From Streptococcus halotolerans (GTDB lineage Bacteria; Bacillota; Bacilli; Lactobacillales; Streptococcaceae), in NCBI RefSeq assembly GCF_001598035.1, contig NZ_CP014835.1:1401001-1465000 (forward strand): a stretch of DNA of 64,000 bases. Reading direction: 5' to 3'. A model generated the notes under the pieces. The model searched no databases. It was given only the letters and a program-made list of their open reading frames with translations, and was not told the origin of the DNA. The position numbers and the translations under genes are program-made. The number at the start of each line of letters is the position of its first letter. Within the stretch, counting starts at the first letter, position 1. Shown here one piece after another: positions 27,846 to 36,961 of this stretch.

Positions 27846-29054
27846 ATGAAAAAAATACTCAATTATATTTGGACAGCTATTTTAGCCCTACTCGTCCTGA
27901 CAGCTTGTAGTTCTAAACCAAATGTAACAAACCATCAACAGCGTTTATCACAAAGCTTGCAAGATAACAAACAAGACATTTATTATATTTTTAAACGAGA
28001 TGACACTTCTCCTTTTCAATATGACCATAATGATACGCCTGATTCCATTGTGATTAAAAAGAATGGATACTATGAAACCTACTGGTTAGCCAGTATGGAG
28101 CAACCTCCAAAAGGGTTTACCTTAAAGGCACTTTCTAAACTCTCTGACAAAGACATTATTCATAAATTGAAGCAACTGGATGTTGTATCGGTAGATCAAG
28201 CTATTAGTGAAATCACAGCAAGCGATGACAGGTATGCTTCTAAACCTGCTAAAGAATTTGGAGTGGGATTCAAGCTTCTTATTCATTCTGAAAAAGGGAG
28301 TAAGAAGACCCAATCCGAGACTGTTGAAGTGCTTAGCACAGCAACCAATGAACGTTTTACAACACTCAACCAATTGGACCAAAGTAAAACCTTTACCTTT
28401 TCCAAGTCCACTTACAACGGATTAGCCAAAACAAATGAAAACGGCGACACTTTAGAGGGCATTTTCCGTCGCTCGAAAAAGAAGGTCGTGCTTGATCAGC
28501 CAGCCTCCCATGATAACTTCCAAATAGACATCACTCTTTCTGAAAAAGACATCCAAAAGATAGCTCAGCTTAATCAAAAAATTGATGAAAAAATGTCAAC
28601 AAACGATTCCTCCAGCCAATCAAAAGAGCAATCAACTGAAGTCTACCAAGAGTCCAGTGCTAGAACACCTTGGGATGCTGCAAAAAACAAGAAACTTGCG
28701 GACTTTATGGTGTCTTGGGGACAAAGTATGGGACAATACCCTTACAAAGATATTACGAGTGACGTTGCCAGAGCAAACATCACTTTTGATGGACAAACAC
28801 TAGCTGATATTACTTATTCAGAAAATGGCATTAGCAATGCTGAATACACACTAGTCGCAAGCTACGAGCATTGGTATTCCGATATGCAATTGCACCGTTA
28901 TCTCTTTGTAATCCGAAAAGATGGAACACCACAAGTCCTATACTCACTCAATAATCAAGGATTTTCAGCTAACGGCATCGATTTTGTCTACTACATAGCA
29001 AAAGAAACTGAAAATACCGATCTTAAAAAAGGGTTTGCTGATATTGTTAATTGA
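27846..29054 (+). CDS. DUF4767-type lipoprotein, long form
   Basis: The 402-residue protein has a lipobox LTAC (Cys about residue 21). Residues 25-260 form an additional N-terminal region that I do not recognise, rich in charged beta-type segments. From about residue 275 it repeats the domain of its neighbour (TPWDAAKNKKLADFMVSWGQSMGQYPYKDI and ADITYSENGISNAEYTLVASYEHW). It follows the shorter paralogue by 24 bp and is probably in the same transcript. Function unknown. Confidence 0.78.
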   Translation: MKKILNYIWTAILALLVLTACSSKPNVTNHQQRLSQSLQDNKQDIYYIFKRDDTSPFQYDHNDTPDSIVIKKNGYYETYWLASMEQPPKGFTLKALSKLSDKDIIHKLKQLDVVSVDQAISEITASDDRYASKPAKEFGVGFKLLIHSEKGSKKTQSETVEVLSTATNERFTTLNQLDQSKTFTFSKSTYNGLAKTNENGDTLEGIFRRSKKKVVLDQPASHDNFQIDITLSEKDIQKIAQLNQKIDEKMSTNDSSSQSKEQSTEVYQESSARTPWDAAKNKKLADFMVSWGQSMGQYPYKDITSDVARANITFDGQTLADITYSENGISNAEYTLVASYEHWYSDMQLHRYLFVIRKDGTPQVLYSLNNQGFSANGIDFVYYIAKETENTDLKKGFADIVN

Positions 29055-29464
29055 TACCAACTGCCTACGACAAACCATTCAATTAACGATGTTTACATCA
29101 ATAAAAAGATGTTATTGACAATACCCAATAACAATACCTAAAGTTGAAAACAAAAATCTAAGAGAACTCAACTATGCTTAAATCAACTATCTTGACAACC
29201 GTTCTAAGTTGCCAAGAAAAGAAAGAGCAGGCAAGTCTCCCAAGCAATCCGTTTGACCATTATCGCTTGTCTTAGCGTTGAATAAGTTCATTCTTTCAAG
29301 TTGCAAGTGATAAACATTTGATAAGCTTCTATGTAATCGAAACATTTTCCGCATAGATAGCCTGAGGGCATGTCGACTAGAAAGCTTTTAAATAGTCAAC
29401 CTTAAAAACGAATGGTTACAAAAAATAAGAATCTGAGACGTCTGTCTCAGATTCTTTTTAACTA
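29055..29464. other. Spacer between the lipoprotein pair and groEL
   Basis: This 410-bp gap holds the groEL terminator at its right end. On the plus strand a 33-residue frame at 29174-29275 reads MLKSTILTTVLSCQEKK..., with a lipobox-like LSC. It lacks a clear ribosome site and may be a truncated lipoprotein start. Nothing else is evident. Confidence 0.4.
29420..29458 (-). terminator. Terminator of groESL
   Basis: AGAATCTGAGAC pairs perfectly with GTCTCAGATTCT. On the minus strand the stem is followed by TATTTTTTG. Confidence 0.93.
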
Positions 29465-31090
<1,626 letters not shown>

Positions 31091-31139
31091 TTAAGATATA
31101 AAGGGCATCAAACGAACAATAGCAAAATAGGGAGCCTGC

Positions 31140-31157
31140 TTAGACGCTAGCGTCTAA
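31140..31157. repeat. Perfect 18-bp palindrome between groES and groEL
   Basis: TTAGACGCTAGCGTCTAA is fully self-complementary. A second stem, CCGTATT...AATACGG, lies between it and groES (31191-31217). These may form mRNA structures that set the ratio of groES to groEL message. Confidence 0.6.
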
Positions 31158-31242
31158 ATAGTGTTCCTCTTTTTGCAGCCATCCCTAGCCCGTATTCAGT
31201 TTCAACCAATACGGACTAACCCTTTCTCCTTTCTAGTCTTTC

Positions 31243-31530
31243 TTACTCTACAATCGCAACAATATCTGACTCACGGATGATTGATAAGTGATCATCACCG
31301 TCTTTGACATCAATCCCTACGCCATTTTCAACTAAAATCTTATCGCCTACAGCAACGCTGGGCGCTACTAAATCGCCATTAAGTGTACGAACACCTTGTC
31401 CTACGGCTACAACAACTGCTGTCTGAGTTGCTTCGTGAGAAGCACCCGCTAGCACAAAACCGCCAACTGATTTCTCTTTTACTTCTTCAAAAGTCACGAC
31501 CACACGATCGCCTAATGGTTTTAACATCAT
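31243..31530 (-). CDS. groES: Co-chaperonin GroES
   Basis: GroES caps the GroEL cavity. The 95-residue protein starts [15 protein letters not shown] (after an initial Met) and has the mobile-loop region [26 protein letters not shown] and ends [11 protein letters not shown]. It is first in the minus-strand groESL operon, preceded by AAGGAGG-like ribosome site and the heat-shock control region. Confidence 0.96.
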   Translation of the reverse strand: MMLKPLGDRVVVTFEEVKEKSVGGFVLAGASHEATQTAVVVAVGQGVRTLNGDLVAPSVAVGDKILVENGVGIDVKDGDDHLSIIRESDIVAIVE

Positions 31531-31578
31531 ATGCCTCCATAAGGATTATTTTCATAATAGCTTTCGAAATAAACTGCA

Positions 31579-31605
31579 TTAGCACTCTTGACAACAGAGT
31601 GCTAG
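31579..31605 (-). promoter_or_regulatory. CIRCE operator (HrcA) of groESL
   Basis: TTAGCACTC-N9-GAGTGCTAG matches the CIRCE inverted repeat with one base difference in the last position. It lies between the groES promoter and start codon. Confidence 0.95.
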
Positions 31606-31619
31606 CTATTACAAAAACT

Positions 31620-31647
31620 ATTATAGCACTTGGTCAAAAATAGTCAA
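31620..31647 (-). promoter_or_regulatory. groESL promoter
   Basis: On the minus strand TTGACT (31642-31647) and TATAAT (31620-31625) are separated by 16 bp. Confidence 0.8.
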
Positions 31648-31648
31648 A
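31632..31648 (+). promoter_or_regulatory. CtsR operator overlapping the groESL -35 box
   Basis: GGTCAAA-AAT-AGTCAAA fits the CtsR heptad consensus RGTCAAANANRGTCAAA. It covers the -35 box, so groESL is under both HrcA and CtsR control, as known in other streptococci. Confidence 0.88.
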
Positions 31649-31691
31649 ATAAAAACGCTAAAAACTAAAATGTTTTCAGCGCTTTATTGTC

Positions 31692-31982
31692 TTATTTTGA
31701 TTGACTAAGTTTGATTTCAAAATCTTCGATGACTTTCGAGACATTTTTCTTACCTCGATAGATACCGTAGCCAAATAATAGCATACCTATACTACCAATA
31801 ATGATTAAGACGAGACCTAAAGCTGTTACCCATAGATTAACCAGATGAAAGAGGGCGAACAAAACCACTCCGATACTTGACACAATAAAGAAGAGTGAGA
31901 ACCACCGTCCTAAATTTTCAATCATATGTTTTTGATAGGCTATCTCTGTCTCATAACCTTTAATCATTTTTTGATTCGTCAT
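31692..31982 (-). CDS. Small membrane protein, unknown function
   Basis: This 96-residue protein has two hydrophobic segments (about residues 27-48 and 51-73) between charged ends: MTNQKMIKGYETEIAYQKHM at the start and a basic RGKKNVSK stretch after the second helix. I do not recognise the family. An SD-like AGGAG lies before the start. It is followed upstream by a decayed PTS EIID fragment. Confidence 0.65.
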   Translation of the reverse strand: MTNQKMIKGYETEIAYQKHMIENLGRWFSLFFIVSSIGVVLFALFHLVNLWVTALGLVLIIIGSIGMLLFGYGIYRGKKNVSKVIEDFEIKLSQSK

Positions 31983-31999
31983 CAGATTTTACTCCTTAT

Positions 32000-32190
32000 A
32001 GTTAGTAAGATAGACCTGGATCAAAGAATCCGACAAGCACACCGACAAAAGCAATAACTACCAAAAGAAGCATTACCTTAATAGGTGACATGTTTTTCTT
32101 CGCCATTAGCCACCAGCAAAATACGATAAAGATAGCTGTCAACAATCCTGGATACACAGCATCCAACTGATCTTGTAAGACGAGGTACCG
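32000..32190 (-). pseudogene. Relic of a PTS mannose-family EIID component (3' end)
   Basis: The minus-strand frame reads LQDQLDAVYPGLLTAIFIVFCWWLMAKK (split: ...YPGLLTAIF then WWLMAKKNMSPIKVMLLLVV), which is the conserved C-terminal membrane region of EIID proteins of the mannose/fructose PTS family. A one-base deletion after VVIA shifts the frame: adding a T restores FVGVLVGFFDPGLSY and a stop codon at the expected place. The N-terminal 240 or so residues are missing. It is a truncated and frameshifted leftover between the Cof phosphatase and the small membrane protein. Confidence 0.65.
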
Positions 32191-32203
32191 ATTGTTCCTA
32201 CCC

Positions 32204-32995
32204 CTATAAAATATTTTCCAAAACCTCAGCTATCCCATCGCTATTATTATCTGCTACAACATTCCCAATAGCCTGCTTAACCGCCTCTGGTCCATTTGCC
32301 ATGACATAGCCTTGACCAACAGCTTCAAGCATGTCTAAATCATTGAAATTGTCGCCAAAAGCAATCGTCTCGCTCATAGCGATACCATAATGCTCTGATA
32401 ACTGCTCAACAGCCCTTCCTTTTTGAATACCTGACGCCATGATTTCTAAATAATAAGGATAAGACTTAGCAATAGACAAGTCAGGATACCGCTCTTTCAG
32501 AACGTCTTCAACCACTAAAATCTCATCTGGATTACCCATTAATAGTAATTTATGAATATCAGACAAATGCCCTACATCTTCTAAATTAGATTCCTGGGAT
32601 GATATTCCTACGACATCCTCTTCTCTGGCAATCCATTGATTGGAACGATCTTGTGACAACCATTTTTCACCACTATAAACATTCCAAGCAATGGTAGGAT
32701 GTGCTTCTTCCAAATAACGACAAATCTTCACACCATCTTCGATAGGCATGGGTGAAGAATCAATTTCCTCTCCATTTTCATCCTGAATAAAGGCACCATT
32801 ATAAGAAATAATAGGTGTTTTTGGTAAAAAGTCCTTAATAATAGGTTTAATAGCCTCTGGCATACGAGCAGATACCGGTACAAAATAAATTCCTTTTTCA
32901 ACAGCTTTAACCAAAGCTTCTTGCGTTCTCTTAGTGACCACCAATTCATCAGTAATCAAGCTTCCATCAATATCGCTAAAAATAATCTTGACCAT
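32204..32995 (-). CDS. Cof-type HAD-superfamily phosphatase
   Basis: This 263-residue cytosolic hydrolase probably dephosphorylates small phosphometabolites. Motif I is FSDIDGSLI (catalytic Asp pair), motif II PVSARMP, motif III Lys in QKGRAVEQL (about 193) and motif IV GDNFNDLDMLE (about 215), with a type IIB cap between. The Thr usually seen in DxDGT is Ser here. The PTS EIID relic immediately downstream suggests it once served a sugar-uptake operon. Confidence 0.88.
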   Translation of the reverse strand: MVKIIFSDIDGSLITDELVVTKRTQEALVKAVEKGIYFVPVSARMPEAIKPIIKDFLPKTPIISYNGAFIQDENGEEIDSSPMPIEDGVKICRYLEEAHPTIAWNVYSGEKWLSQDRSNQWIAREEDVVGISSQESNLEDVGHLSDIHKLLLMGNPDEILVVEDVLKERYPDLSIAKSYPYYLEIMASGIQKGRAVEQLSEHYGIAMSETIAFGDNFNDLDMLEAVGQGYVMANGPEAVKQAIGNVVADNNSDGIAEVLENIL

Positions 32996-33062
32996 AACTA
33001 CCTCCTTTCTAGCAGTTTACCATCTTTTGAAAAGGCTTACCAGTGACGATTGTCATCAAAAA

Positions 33063-33092
33063 AGACTAGACAAAAGTCCAATCTAGTCTCTC
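33063..33092 (-). terminator. Terminator downstream of the ABC exporter gene
   Basis: AGACTAGA pairs with TCTAGTCT around about 11 bases. On the minus strand it is followed by TTTTTTGATG. It separates the peptide cluster from the phosphatase gene. Confidence 0.8.
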
Positions 33093-33189
33093 TATTTAAT
33101 GTATAGTGATGGCTACTTTGCACACAACTAAAACCATAATGTTTTAGTCGTAGGTATAATACCTATTTCTTTTTTAACATAGGCATTTA

Positions 33190-34830
33190 TCAAGTAGTTG
33201 CTTGGGATACCAGCTTGCCATTTTCCAAACTAATAATATCATCAAAATAAGGCTTCATTTCCTCTGAAAGATGATGTGTGATAACAATAAGGGAATAGGC
33301 ATCATCAGAAAGAAGCTCTTTTTCAATTGACTGGGCTAAAGCTTTATTTAAGTTTGAAGTACTTTCATCCAATAATAAGAATTGACTACCATTGAGAATA
33401 GCTCTTGCTAGTGAAATACGTTGTTTTTGTCCTCCAGATAAATCAAGCGCTCCTTCGCCAATTAAAGTGTCTAATCCTTTAGATAGTTGACTGATATCAT
33501 TAGTTAGACAAACTTTTTGAATCACTGATTCTATTTCCTCATCAGAAAAATCATTAGTTAAAGTAATGTTTTCACGTATGGTTCCATTGAAAATATAAGG
33601 CGTTTGCTCAACATAGGTTATTTGAGATCGTAAGCTACTACCATTTATGGCTTTCAATGCCTGATCATCAAGTTCTATCGTTCCTGAATCATAGTTTAAA
33701 CTACCAGTTAGCAATTTTAAAAGGGTTGACTTTCCTGTACCACTAGGTCCAACGATACAATATTTTTTACCTTTTTTAAACGTATAGCTAGCGTTAGAAA
33801 GTATCTCATTATTTCCTAGGGTCAGATTAACCTTATTCAACTCTATCTTGGTATTTAAGCTAACATTTTTCAGTTTCATATTATCATTCAGCTGTTCCTC
33901 TTTGCTGGCATTAAGGAATTTTTTATGCTTTTCAAAAATAGGGAAAGCAGCTTTGATCTCTATAATATTGGAAGAGAGGTTGCTAACACCATTGAAAATA
34001 TTAACACTAATATTTGAAACAGAAAGAATATCACCAAATGTTAACATTTTTTGTGCGACAAAAATACCTGAAATCATTAAACTTCCAATTTGTCCTAACA
34101 CATTACCAAATGCTGCTAAAAAGGTTGCCACGCCAACAATTTTATAACTATCAATTTCAGCTTTTTGAATACTTTGAATTTCTTTATCTGATTTGGAAAC
34201 TAAAAAATCTTGTTTATTGAGTGAGAAAAGACAAGTAAAACCATTATAAAGATTGGCGATACTAGCTGTAAAATTTTCTTGACTCAGCGTTAGTTTTCCA
34301 AAGACAGAAGCCAATTTTTTATCTGCTAGTTTAGGTAAAATAAGGTTGATAATAGCGAGGGCTACAATAACTAGCATTAATTTCCAGTTGAGAAAGGCTA
34401 GTGCAAAAACAGATAACAACACTTCAATAATTGCTTCCACGATTGTGTATAACCTCTTAAAGCCTTCATTGCTGATTCGATTACTATCAGTTGTTAACCA
34501 TGAAACCATCTTACCACTGGTATATTCAGAAGATTGGTTGGGTCGATGCATCGCATAGCTGGACGATATATCACTACGAATATCTCCAATCATTTTTTGT
34601 CTAACAAACACATCATACCAAGTTTGAAAGGCAAATAATACAACATAACCAAAATATAGACTAGCACATAGAATAACTTTAGAAAGAAAACTATCAGTTT
34701 CTCCAGCTAATAAGCTATTAAAAGCCTCAGCTGTCAAAAATGCTGACCTTAATTTTAAAATAATTGAGACTATAATAACGGCTAATAAAAGCAAGTTTTC
34801 TTTATATCTTCTCTTTAAATAAAAAAACAT
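33190..34830 (-). CDS. ABC exporter (fused membrane and ATPase domains) of the putative peptide cluster
   Basis: The 546-residue half-transporter has about six membrane segments (residues 12-290) and a C-terminal ATPase. Walker A is GPSGTGKS (361-368), the signature LSGGQ (464-468), Walker B FLLLDES (484-490) and the H-loop ITHH (about 517). There is no N-terminal C39 peptidase, so it would not itself cleave a double-glycine leader. Its ATG follows the stop of the ThiF-like gene with no gap, so translation is coupled. It probably exports the product of the cluster and may give self-protection. The base composition is AT-rich like its partner genes. Confidence 0.85.
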   Translation of the reverse strand: MFFYLKRRYKENLLLLAVIIVSIILKLRSAFLTAEAFNSLLAGETDSFLSKVILCASLYFGYVVLFAFQTWYDVFVRQKMIGDIRSDISSSYAMHRPNQSSEYTSGKMVSWLTTDSNRISNEGFKRLYTIVEAIIEVLLSVFALAFLNWKLMLVIVALAIINLILPKLADKKLASVFGKLTLSQENFTASIANLYNGFTCLFSLNKQDFLVSKSDKEIQSIQKAEIDSYKIVGVATFLAAFGNVLGQIGSLMISGIFVAQKMLTFGDILSVSNISVNIFNGVSNLSSNIIEIKAAFPIFEKHKKFLNASKEEQLNDNMKLKNVSLNTKIELNKVNLTLGNNEILSNASYTFKKGKKYCIVGPSGTGKSTLLKLLTGSLNYDSGTIELDDQALKAINGSSLRSQITYVEQTPYIFNGTIRENITLTNDFSDEEIESVIQKVCLTNDISQLSKGLDTLIGEGALDLSGGQKQRISLARAILNGSQFLLLDESTSNLNKALAQSIEKELLSDDAYSLIVITHHLSEEMKPYFDDIISLENGKLVSQATT

Positions 34831-35802
34831 CTATTTCCCTCTTAGACTTTCTTTCCAAAGTAAGTGATTATTATAAAAGTTGTATTCGGCGACTGTCATG
34901 TTTTGACTAACAAAAGGGGCAATAATTAGTTGTCCTACCATAAAAGCTGACATATAACCATTTAAAACACTACCGCTATTTTCATTAATAGGTTTACTAG
35001 TGTCGTCTAAGCTCTTTTGGATATAATCGCACATTAATTTAGCTGAACCATAAGAATTGATGACATATGCTGTTTGGAGTAGAGGTCCATATCCTGATTC
35101 AATAACCGGGCAAGGAAGCTGTTTCTGCATAATTGATTGAGCAAGGTTATACATTAAGGTATAATCATCCGCAGCATTAATAATGAGATCTTGCGGTCCT
35201 AATTCCCCAGTTAGAGCAGATAGCTGTGATAAAGTGCTAACGTAGGTAGAGAAGGTTACTATCTGAGCAAGATTTGTATAACGCTCCTTTAAAGCGTCTA
35301 CTTTATACATTCCAATGTCATTTGTAAAGTAAGCTTGAGCCCCTAGGTTTTTCTCCTCTACTTTATCACCATCAATTAGAATAAATTGCTGGAATCCCAT
35401 TCTAATTAAGACATCTAGCGTATGACTTCCTACTGTCCCCAAGCCCAATATCACTATTTTGACAGATTCTCTATAACAGTTAAACTCTCGAAAGTCAGTA
35501 TCGGGAAAACTATTTAAAAATAAATCAGCTCGATTCAAATGGATTGGACTGTCAAATCGTTGTAGAAAATGTCTATCTAGTAAATAATTGAGAATATCTT
35601 GTTTCTCAATACTAGATAAATCAGAATAGTTTTCTATGTCTTGGCGATTTCTAAACTCTGACAGAAAGTCTAAAAATTGAAATACTTTTGTATTGTTATC
35701 TGTACTAATCGCCAATTGAAGTTCTCGATTCCCTTCATAAACAACAATAGCCCCACCCTTAAATGACCAGTTCAATTCTTTTTTCAACCTAAAATAACTC
35801 AT
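34831..35802 (-). CDS. ThiF/E1-like (MccB-type) adenylating enzyme
   Basis: This 323-residue protein has two parts. Residues 1-105 could be a winged-helix peptide-binding domain like the RRE of RiPP enzymes. Residues 112-290 are a ThiF/E1 Rossmann domain with ILGLGTVGSHT (118-128), the acidic LIDGDKVEEKNL (142-153), Lys167 and INAADD (208-213). The arginine of the usual NLxRQ motif is replaced (NLGAQ, 152-156), and the zinc CxxC pairs of MoeB are absent. Such enzymes activate a peptide C-terminus or side chain with ATP, as MccB and PaaA do. The substrate is probably the 22-residue peptide encoded just upstream. This is inferred from gene order. Confidence 0.8.
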   Translation of the reverse strand: MSYFRLKKELNWSFKGGAIVVYEGNRELQLAISTDNNTKVFQFLDFLSEFRNRQDIENYSDLSSIEKQDILNYLLDRHFLQRFDSPIHLNRADLFLNSFPDTDFREFNCYRESVKIVILGLGTVGSHTLDVLIRMGFQQFILIDGDKVEEKNLGAQAYFTNDIGMYKVDALKERYTNLAQIVTFSTYVSTLSQLSALTGELGPQDLIINAADDYTLMYNLAQSIMQKQLPCPVIESGYGPLLQTAYVINSYGSAKLMCDYIQKSLDDTSKPINENSGSVLNGYMSAFMVGQLIIAPFVSQNMTVAEYNFYNNHLLWKESLRGK

Positions 35803-35824
35803 TATAATCTCCTACAAAAATTTA

Positions 35825-35853
35825 CAAAAAAGTCTAGGAACCTGCCCTAGACT
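35825..35853 (-). terminator. Attenuator-like terminator between the peptide gene and the ThiF-like gene
   Basis: AGTCTAGG (35831-35838) pairs perfectly with CCTAGACT (35846-35853) around a 7-base loop. On the minus strand the stem is followed by TTTTTTGT. It lies 10 bp after the peptide stop codon and would give abundant short peptide mRNA with partial read-through, as in the mccA-mccB gap of microcin C operons. Confidence 0.85.
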
Positions 35854-35862
35854 ATAACGAGA

Positions 35863-35931
35863 CTACTTGTTAACAACGCAAATGTTAATTTCTACTTCTG
35901 AAATAACAACATCAGTTTCATGAATTTCCAT
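35863..35931 (-). CDS. 22-residue putative RiPP precursor peptide
   Basis: The frame has an ATG at 35931 with AAGGAGG nine bases upstream, an in-frame TAA before it, and stops at 35863. The peptide begins MEIHETDVV, has an acidic SEVE middle and ends NICVVNK, with one cysteine. It is too short for normal gene finding. A consensus promoter, a strong ribosome site and a terminator immediately after it show that it is expressed as a unit. It is followed by an MccB-like enzyme and an ABC exporter, so it is probably the substrate that they modify and export. It does not end in Asn like microcin C precursors, so the chemistry may differ. Confidence 0.72.
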   Translation of the reverse strand: MEIHETDVVISEVEINICVVNK

Positions 35932-35961
35932 CAGTTTTCCTCCTTAATCATTAATAGGTAT

Positions 35962-35990
35962 ATATTATCATTTATAGAATATTCTGTCAA
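35962..35990 (-). promoter_or_regulatory. Promoter of the putative peptide cluster
   Basis: On the minus strand a perfect TTGACA (35985-35990) and TAATAT (35962-35967) are 17 bp apart, with a TG one base before the -10 box. It lies about 30 bp before the peptide start. Confidence 0.85.
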
Positions 35991-36103
35991 TATATGTTTA
36001 ATAAAAAGTTAGATTTTTCCGATTTTAGCATTAGTTAATATCTCTAAATGTGTCAACGACTATTTTAAAATCAACAACGATATCATTAGGTTGGATTGAT
36101 TAA

Positions 36104-36499
36104 TCAAAACGGCAACTCCTCTTCCTCAAGAACAAGGTCAGCCAGATCCGCTGCAACATTATTTTCACGCATAGCACGTTGGGCACGACTTTCGAGTAAT
36201 TGGAAAGATTGTCCCAAAACTTCTGTCATATAGTGTCTTTGCCCATCTTTTTCATAAGAACGCGTACGCAGCTCACCATCTAATGAAATCAAGCTACCCT
36301 TCGTTCCATAAGACGCTAAGGTTTCTGCCAAACGCCCCCAAAAGACCACATTGATAAAATCAGCTTCTCGCTCACCATCCTTACCTTTAAAGCGACGATT
36401 GACAGCAACGGTAACACGCGCAACAGATTTATCATTGGGAGTTTTTACTACCTCTGGTGTTGCCACCAAACGACCGATTAAAATAGTTTTATTATACAT
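36104..36499 (-). CDS. ssbB: Single-stranded DNA-binding protein SsbB (competence type)
   Basis: This 131-residue protein has the OB-fold of SSB (MYNKTILIGRLVATPEVV, DFINVVFWGRLAE, SLISLDGELRTRSYEKDG) and a short acidic tail ending EEEELPF. Streptococcal SsbB has this length, whereas the replication SsbA is about 165 residues with a longer linker. It coats incoming DNA during transformation. A CIN-like box just upstream supports SigX control, shared with comG in this window. Confidence 0.88.
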   Translation of the reverse strand: MYNKTILIGRLVATPEVVKTPNDKSVARVTVAVNRRFKGKDGEREADFINVVFWGRLAETLASYGTKGSLISLDGELRTRSYEKDGQRHYMTEVLGQSFQLLESRAQRAMRENNVAADLADLVLEEEELPF

Positions 36500-36519
36500 A
36501 AGATTTCCTCCTAACTATT

Positions 36520-36527
36520 TATTCGGA
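36520..36527 (-). promoter_or_regulatory. CIN-box (SigX) of ssbB
   Basis: On the minus strand TCCGAATA matches the SigX box TACGAATA at 7 of 8 positions. It lies about 20 bp before the ssbB start and follows a T-rich stretch. Confidence 0.75.
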
Positions 36528-36563
36528 AAATATATGATAAAATGAAGAAAAAAGAAGAAAATA

Positions 36564-36937
36564 ATGGTAGATTTAGCATTTTATAGAGACATGCTGCGCA
36601 AACCTTAGAGAAAATTCAATACGAATTAACCTCTGCTCAGTTAGCACACTTAGAAAACAAGGAAATTTTAGATTTTGGTGCCGGATTTGGATTAGTCAGT
36701 CAATTCCTGGCTCAAAAGAATCAAGTAACAGCCCTTGAACCAAACGCTGATATGCTTTTTGCGGATGATTCCCAGACCTTTACTAAAATCCAAGGATTTT
36801 TAGAAGTTCTAGAAACAGTAACGGAACAATCTTTTGATGTCATCTGCTGCCACAATGCCGAAGATTGGTTGAAAAAGATGATTCAGATAAAACTAACTGT
36901 TTCAGACTTAGCTACCTATTCTGTTCAGAATAAATAA
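36564..36937 (+). pseudogene. Decayed SAM-dependent methyltransferase gene
   Basis: Translated pieces read LENKEILDFGAGFGLVSQFLAQKNQVTALEPN, the SAM-binding motif I of class I methyltransferases, then FDVICCHN as motif IV. The frame from the first ATG stops after about 14 codons, and the protein is much shorter than a working enzyme. I call it a pseudogene. The terminator at its end is shared with ytpR. Confidence 0.7.
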
Positions 36938-36961
36938 AAAGACGGAAAACCGTCTTTTTAC
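36936..36961. terminator. Bidirectional terminator between the methyltransferase relic and ytpR
   Basis: AAAAAGACGG pairs with CCGTCTTTTT. Both strands end in T-runs. Confidence 0.9.

Noticed and set aside
35863-35931. Calling the small peptide a microcin C precursor
   Set aside because: Microcin C precursors end in Asn, where the enzyme adds AMP. This peptide ends in Asn-Lys, so the exact class cannot be claimed.
36752-36937. 61-residue plus-strand frame as a gene
   Set aside because: It is the tail of a decayed methyltransferase whose motif I lies upstream in a broken context.
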